DNA from: CAYVBE01 sp964448935
GTDB lineage: Bacteria > Planctomycetota > Brocadiia > SM23-32
Direction of reading: 5' to 3'
Length of the DNA: 10,673 nt
Assembly (NCBI GenBank): GCA_964448935.1
Contig: CAYVBE010000152.1
Span: 1 to 10,673, forward strand
Numbering within the stretch: position 1 is the first letter of the stretch; every line of letters starts with the position of its first letter. Positions 7,551 to 10,673 of the stretch are shown here, in pieces. Under the pieces are notes generated by a model, which had not been told where the DNA came from, searched no databases, and was given only the letters and a program-made list of their open reading frames with translations. A program made the translations under genes and the position numbers.

Positions 7551-8546
7551 ATGAAAGCAATGGTGATCGAGGAGTTCGGCGGGCCCGAGGTCTTTCACCC
7601 GGCCGACGTGCCGGAGCCGAAGCTGAAGCGCGGACACGTGATCATCCGCGTGGCCGCGTCCAGCGTGAACCCGATTGACTGGAAGATCCGCAGTGGCGCC
7701 GTGACGGGCATCGCGCCGGACTTCCCGGCCGTGCTGCACGGCGACGTGGCGGGCACGATCGAGGCCGTCGGCGAGGGTGTCGAGCGTTTCGAGCCCGGCG
7801 ACGAGGTCTATGCCTGCCCCGGCGGCTTCGCGGACTGCCCCGGTGCGCTGGCTGAGCTTATGTCGGCCGACGCCGACCTGGTGGCCCACAAGCCGCAGCG
7901 GCTGGGGCTGGAGGAGGCCGCCGTCCTGCCGCTCGCCTCCATCACCGCCTGGGAGGCGCTGATTGACCGCGCGGGCGTGCAGCCGGGGCAGCGCGTGCTG
8001 GTGCACGCCGGCGCGGGCGGCGTGGGACACGTGGGCGTGCAACTGGCCAAAAACGCCGGCGCCATCACCCACACCACCATTTCCGGCAAGACCAAGGCCA
8101 TGGCCGCGCGCGACATTGGCGCGGACGTCTGCATCAACTATCGCAAGACCGAGGTCGAGGATTATGTTCAGGAATACAGCGACGGCGAGGGCTTCGACGT
8201 GGTCTTCGACACCGTGGGCGGCGAGAACATGGCGCGGTCCTTCCAGGCCGTCCGCACCGGCGGCACCGTGGTGACCATCGCGGCGCGCGGCACGCAGGAC
8301 CTGACGGTCTGCCACGGCAAAGGCATCACGCTGCACTTCGTACTGATGCTGCTGCCCCTGCTGACCGGCCGCGGGCGGGCGCATCACGGGGATATCCTCA
8401 CCCAACTTGCGCGCCTGGTTGACGACGGCCGGGTGAAGCCGCTGCTGGACCCCTCGATCTATCCGTTCCGGGACGTCGGCGCGGCGCACGAGAAGCTCGA
8501 AGCCGGCGAGGCCATCGGCAAGATCCGCCTCCGGGCCGACTTCTGA
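7551..8546 (+). CDS. Zinc-free MDR-family NAD(P)-dependent oxidoreductase (quinone oxidoreductase-like)
   Basis: This 331-residue medium-chain dehydrogenase/reductase is probably cytoplasmic and NADPH-dependent. The N-terminal GroES-like half carries 'SVNPIDWKIRSG' (38-49) and 'HGDVAGTIEAVGEGV' (63-77). The Rossmann half carries the nucleotide-binding signature 'AGAGGVG' (153-159) and then 'VGVQLAKNAGA', with 'FDVVFDTVGG' further on. The zinc-binding cysteine cluster of alcohol dehydrogenases is absent, which fits the quinone oxidoreductase / enoyl-reductase-like subgroup. Family members reduce quinones or activated alkenes; the true substrate cannot be read from the sequence. The start is set by the 'aagggggg' ribosome site at 7535-7542. 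It lies 32 bases after panB and 25 before the Nudix gene, so it is likely co-transcribed with both. Confidence 0.9.
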   Translation: MKAMVIEEFGGPEVFHPADVPEPKLKRGHVIIRVAASSVNPIDWKIRSGAVTGIAPDFPAVLHGDVAGTIEAVGEGVERFEPGDEVYACPGGFADCPGALAELMSADADLVAHKPQRLGLEEAAVLPLASITAWEALIDRAGVQPGQRVLVHAGAGGVGHVGVQLAKNAGAITHTTISGKTKAMAARDIGADVCINYRKTEVEDYVQEYSDGEGFDVVFDTVGGENMARSFQAVRTGGTVVTIAARGTQDLTVCHGKGITLHFVLMLLPLLTGRGRAHHGDILTQLARLVDDGRVKPLLDPSIYPFRDVGAAHEKLEAGEAIGKIRLRADF

Positions 8547-8571
8547 GCAGGCACTCCACACGGAGCTTCGC

Positions 8572-9033
8572 ATGGGCAAGAAGAAGCGCATCCGGCCGCT
8601 CGTGGTCTGCGTCTTCCGCAACGGCAACCGCATCATGCTGGAGGAGAGCTACGACCCCACCAAGGACGAGGTCTTCTACCGCCCGCCCGGCGGGGGCATC
8701 CACTTCGGCGAGACGAGCGCGGATGCGTTATGTCGGGAGATGGAAGAGGAGATCGGCATCGTCCCGAAGAACCCCACCGTGCTCGGGGTGCTGGAGAACC
8801 TCTTCACCTTCGACGGCGAGCCGGGCCACGAGATCGTTTTTGTTTACGACGCCGAGATGCCGGGCCCGGCCCTCTACGAGCAGGAGGAGTTCCGGGGCTA
8901 TGAATCCGACGGCGAGCCAATCCGGGCCTTCTGGCAGGACCTGAACGAGATAGGCCCCGACACTCCGCCCATCTACCCGGACGACCTGTTGTATTTGCTG
9001 GACGAGACCGGGAAGAGATCGAGGACTGGCTGA
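8572..9033 (+). CDS. Nudix hydrolase
   Basis: This small protein of 153 residues contains a perfect Nudix box (G-x5-E-x7-R-E-U-x-E-E-x-G-U) at residues 41-63: G41, E47, R55, E56, E59, E60 and G62, with hydrophobic M57 and I63. These residues coordinate magnesium and hydrolyse a nucleoside diphosphate linked to another moiety. The preceding 'FYRPPGGG' (35-42) is typical of the family. Substrate-specifying residues outside the box are not diagnostic, so whether it acts on a damaged nucleotide, a nucleotide sugar or a cofactor is unknown; CoA-type substrates are tempting beside panB, but the characteristic CoA-pyrophosphatase motif was not recognised. A 'ggag' at 8562-8565 precedes the ATG by 6 bases. 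It is the last gene of the tightly spaced block. Confidence 0.92.
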   Translation: MGKKKRIRPLVVCVFRNGNRIMLEESYDPTKDEVFYRPPGGGIHFGETSADALCREMEEEIGIVPKNPTVLGVLENLFTFDGEPGHEIVFVYDAEMPGPALYEQEEFRGYESDGEPIRAFWQDLNEIGPDTPPIYPDDLLYLLDETGKRSRTG

Positions 9034-9083
9034 CCGGCTGGCCGGCTGCCGAAGCGGACGAGTTAGCGTGTGCTCTCGTTCCG

Positions 9084-9098
9084 GTTCCCTCCGGGAAC
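9084..9098 (+). other. Perfect 6-bp hairpin in the gap after the Nudix gene
   Basis: 'gttccc' and 'gggaac' flank a three-base loop. It lies 50 bases after the Nudix stop, in the only gap over 50 bases between genes, and could mark the end of the upstream transcript. No T-tract follows, so it is not called as a Rho-independent terminator. Confidence 0.35.
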
Positions 9099-9120
9099 GC
9101 ATGCGCTTACTCGCTGGAGA

Positions 9121-9134
9121 TGTGAAATTACACA
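9121..9134. promoter_or_regulatory. Short imperfect palindrome upstream of the last gene
   Basis: 'tgtgaaattacaca' is symmetric at 6 of 7 base pairs and sits 30 bases before the ATG at 9164, in locally A+T-rich DNA where a promoter for the last gene could lie. An operator role is possible but rests on this single site. Confidence 0.25.
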
Positions 9135-9163
9135 CTTTTCTGGACTTGAGTAGGAAACAGAAA

Positions 9164-10270
9164 ATGGGTAGCAGAGGATTCGTTGTGACCGCAGTGCTCA
9201 CAGTCGCCGGACTGATAATCACCGGAGCCGCTGTGGGCGAAATGCGCCATGCCGGGCCGGAATCTGCCATTCCGGCAAGCTGGAAGTTTCGGGGAAGAAT
9301 CGACACACCGGGCTATGCGGGGGAAGCGTATAAGGGGGCCGCGAAGTTTCCGTATTACCCGAGCGTACTGGTGAAGCAAAATGGTGAACTGCTCGACGCC
9401 CGGAAGTTCGCTTCCGAAGCGAAACAGCCCGGATTGCTGGCGGTCTCAACTGATCACGGTTATGGCAATCATAGCGGAATTCGAGTGTACAATTTTTCAC
9501 CCGAACATCCAGAGGACCTTACGTTGCTGAGCACCGTAAGAAATCCGGCGGAAGGCCATCACCATTTCGAAACTCCCTGGCTGTTCATTCGTCCCACGGA
9601 TGAAAGACTGTGCATGGTCGCTCATGCGATGGGGCCCTGGAGAGGAAGACAGACTTCCATCCTTTTCTCAACGGAGAACGGAGTAAACTGGACTTGCGAA
9701 GGCACCGCTATTCCGGCAGGCGAAGACGGACTTACGGGGTACGCTCGGGGAGTCGTCAGACAGGACGGCAAACAGAGCTGCCTGATATATGTATCCCTGA
9801 ATCGCGGCGGGGCTAAGGGCTCATGGCGCATTAGCCGAGATGATGACGGCGACGGCCTTGATGCGCGAATGATTGGCGATCCGATGGGTTATTTTGACAA
9901 GTCGAATGGACGGGGAACGGAACCGGTTCCCCAGCAGATCATACGGAGAGGGAACGAGTTCTGGGGATTGTTTCTGCGCAAGAAAACCGGATCCCACGGA
10001 TCTTCTATAGGGGATTCAACGCTGATCCTTCAGCGGTACGACCAGGCACCGGCGGAAGATTTTGCGGATATATTTCGCCATGTTACCGATCCCCGCCAGG
10101 TGTTGATTAAACCGAGCGATAACCGATACACAGAAAGGGGAGTCACAAGCGCGTTTGCTTACAGCTATAGGAGCAAATGGTATATGTACGTGGTCGGCCG
10201 GCAGAGCGGGAGAACAAACAGAACAAATCACCTGCTGCTGTATACGCCCTCGGCAGCGGATGAAAAGTGA
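9164..10270 (+). CDS. Exported beta-propeller-like protein with an Asp-box-like motif (function unknown)
   Basis: The protein has 368 residues. Residues 1 to about 25 are a signal peptide or N-terminal membrane segment (a hydrophobic run from 'FVVTAV' to 'ITGAAVG'), so it is probably exported. The body is rich in short beta-strands ending in aromatic turns, as in sialidase-like or GH43/GH32-like propellers. One Asp-box-like motif is visible, 'STENGVNW' (169-176, pattern S-x-D-x-G-x-x-W with E for D), and 'DDDGDG' (226-231) could bind calcium. 'HHHFETPWLFIRP' (132-144) may contribute to a binding site. I cannot name a catalytic set, so enzyme activity is unproven. The start was chosen at the ATG preceded by 'tagga' (9151-9155); a GTG at 9068 and an ATG at 9101 in the same frame would add a polar leader. 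Base composition is clearly lower in G+C than the genes upstream. Confidence 0.65.
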   Translation: MGSRGFVVTAVLTVAGLIITGAAVGEMRHAGPESAIPASWKFRGRIDTPGYAGEAYKGAAKFPYYPSVLVKQNGELLDARKFASEAKQPGLLAVSTDHGYGNHSGIRVYNFSPEHPEDLTLLSTVRNPAEGHHHFETPWLFIRPTDERLCMVAHAMGPWRGRQTSILFSTENGVNWTCEGTAIPAGEDGLTGYARGVVRQDGKQSCLIYVSLNRGGAKGSWRISRDDDGDGLDARMIGDPMGYFDKSNGRGTEPVPQQIIRRGNEFWGLFLRKKTGSHGSSIGDSTLILQRYDQAPAEDFADIFRHVTDPRQVLIKPSDNRYTERGVTSAFAYSYRSKWYMYVVGRQSGRTNRTNHLLLYTPSAADEK

Positions 10271-10403
10271 ACGGCGGATTCTGTTTCAAGCTTTGACGCT
10301 GCGATAGCCTGCCCGAAAGGGCGTTCGGTGAACCACTTTATGGACCGGAAAGAGCGTTCCGAAGGCCGTTGCAGGGCTGCACTGTGCGCGTAACGGTTGA
10401 ATC

Positions 10404-10421
10404 GCCCGCCATACGGCGGGC
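10404..10421. repeat. Hairpin repeat, copy 1
   Basis: 'gcccgccatacggcgggc' forms a perfect 7-bp stem with a four-base loop. The same stem recurs at 10486-10503, and both copies are preceded by 'ttgaa' plus one or two bases. Confidence 0.8.
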
Positions 10422-10485
10422 TCCGGGTTGGTTGAGCGCCCGGTCCCCAGGACTCCCTGTGGCCGCCCTGGGCTAACATTGAAAC

Positions 10486-10503
10486 GCCCGCCCTGCGGCG
10501 GGC
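10486..10503. repeat. Hairpin repeat, copy 2
   Basis: 'gcccgccctgcggcgggc' has the same 7-bp stem as copy 1 with a different loop. Its right arm (10497-10504) can instead pair with 'agcccgcc' at 10525-10532, so two mutually exclusive folds exist. Confidence 0.8.
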
Positions 10504-10592
10504 TAACAGCTTGGGGGCGGCGAAAGCCCGCCACCATTTTGGACCTGACGTTGCGTACAACCGCACCCTTGGGCCGTCAGGGCCGAAGGCCG

Positions 10593-10607
10593 GCGCCCGT
10601 GGGGCGC
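10593..10607. repeat. 6-bp perfect hairpin
   Basis: 'gcgccc' and 'gggcgc' flank the loop 'gtg'. The stem 'ggcc-gaa-ggcc' at 10581-10591 lies immediately before it. Confidence 0.6.
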
Positions 10608-10614
10608 ATCAAGT

Positions 10615-10657
10615 TAGCCCGGGGCGGAGGCGTCGGAGACGCCGCAGCCCTGGGTTA
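10615..10657. repeat. Compound hairpin, REP-like element
   Basis: The outer arms 10615-10625 and 10647-10657 pair over 11 positions (two as G-T/G-U). They enclose a perfect 6-bp hairpin, 'ggcgtc-gga-gacgcc', at 10629-10643. The outer arm is also the inverse of 'gccctgggctaac' at 10465-10477 (12 of 13 bases match 10613-10625). The bases 'ggag' at 10626-10629 lie at the foot of the inner stem, as in REP elements linked to RAYT transposases; that link is inference, since no transposase is in the window. Confidence 0.55.
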
Positions 10658-10673
10658 CAGGACCAAAACCAGG

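Larger units (their letters stand above)
10271..10673. other. Intergenic region with several hairpins, no gene seen
   Basis: No reading frame here has a convincing ribosome site or family resemblance; the minus-strand open frames are low-complexity translations of the repeats. The region holds a small 'gccc-gaaa-gggc' hairpin at 10311-10322, two related 7-bp-stem hairpins, further stems at 10581-10591 and 10593-10607, and a compound hairpin at 10615-10657. The first hairpin may lie in the 3' end of the upstream transcript, but it lacks a T-tract. Confidence 0.6.

Noticed and set aside
9084..9098. Rho-independent terminator
   Set aside because: The hairpin is perfect but short and is followed by 'gcatgcgctt', not a T-tract.
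10228..10566. Minus-strand open frame of 112 codons in the 3' region
   Set aside because: It runs through the hairpin repeats and the end of the upstream gene, with low-complexity translation and no plausible ribosome site.
10271..10673. CRISPR array or tRNA gene
   Set aside because: The repeats are palindromic, few and unevenly spaced, and no cloverleaf was seen.

Overview
The window looks like chromosomal DNA from a Planctomycetota or related PVC-group bacterium, probably uncultured. This rests on high G+C, exported PQQ-type beta-propeller proteins starting with a 'DWTQFRGPGGEGVST..LPVEW' type N-terminus, large secreted right-handed beta-helix proteins in tandem, and hairpin-rich intergenic DNA with 'gccctgggctaac' motifs. 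The taxonomic call is inference; there is no rRNA or tRNA gene to anchor it.

Layout: seven genes, all on the + strand and separated by only 23-44 bases, run from the left edge to about 9033 and look like one transcription unit. In order they are the C-terminal end of a PQQ-like propeller protein (1-194), a complete paralogue (235-1539), a secreted protein with Fn3-like, beta-helix and malectin-like domains (1563-3995), its tandem paralogue with a different C-terminal domain (4040-6631), panB (6667-7518), an MDR-family quinone-oxidoreductase-like protein (7551-8546) and a Nudix hydrolase (8572-9033). A 130-base gap separates these from an eighth + strand gene (9164-10270), an exported beta-propeller-like protein with an Asp-box-like motif and visibly lower G+C. 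The last 403 bases hold no convincing gene but several hairpins and short repeats.

The block combines two duplicated families of exported proteins with three cytoplasmic metabolic or housekeeping-type enzymes. The exported proteins have the look of carbohydrate- or surface-related proteins, but no catalytic residues identify a substrate. PanB makes ketopantoate for pantothenate/CoA; nothing in the sequence ties it functionally to the exported proteins beyond co-orientation and tight spacing. The strongest non-routine signals are a 110-base patch nearly identical between the two beta-helix genes (108/110), covering a conserved His/Cys motif; the swap of their C-terminal domains; the composition change at the last gene; and the hairpin cluster at the right edge. 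I did not find a clear new defence, mobile or regulatory system.
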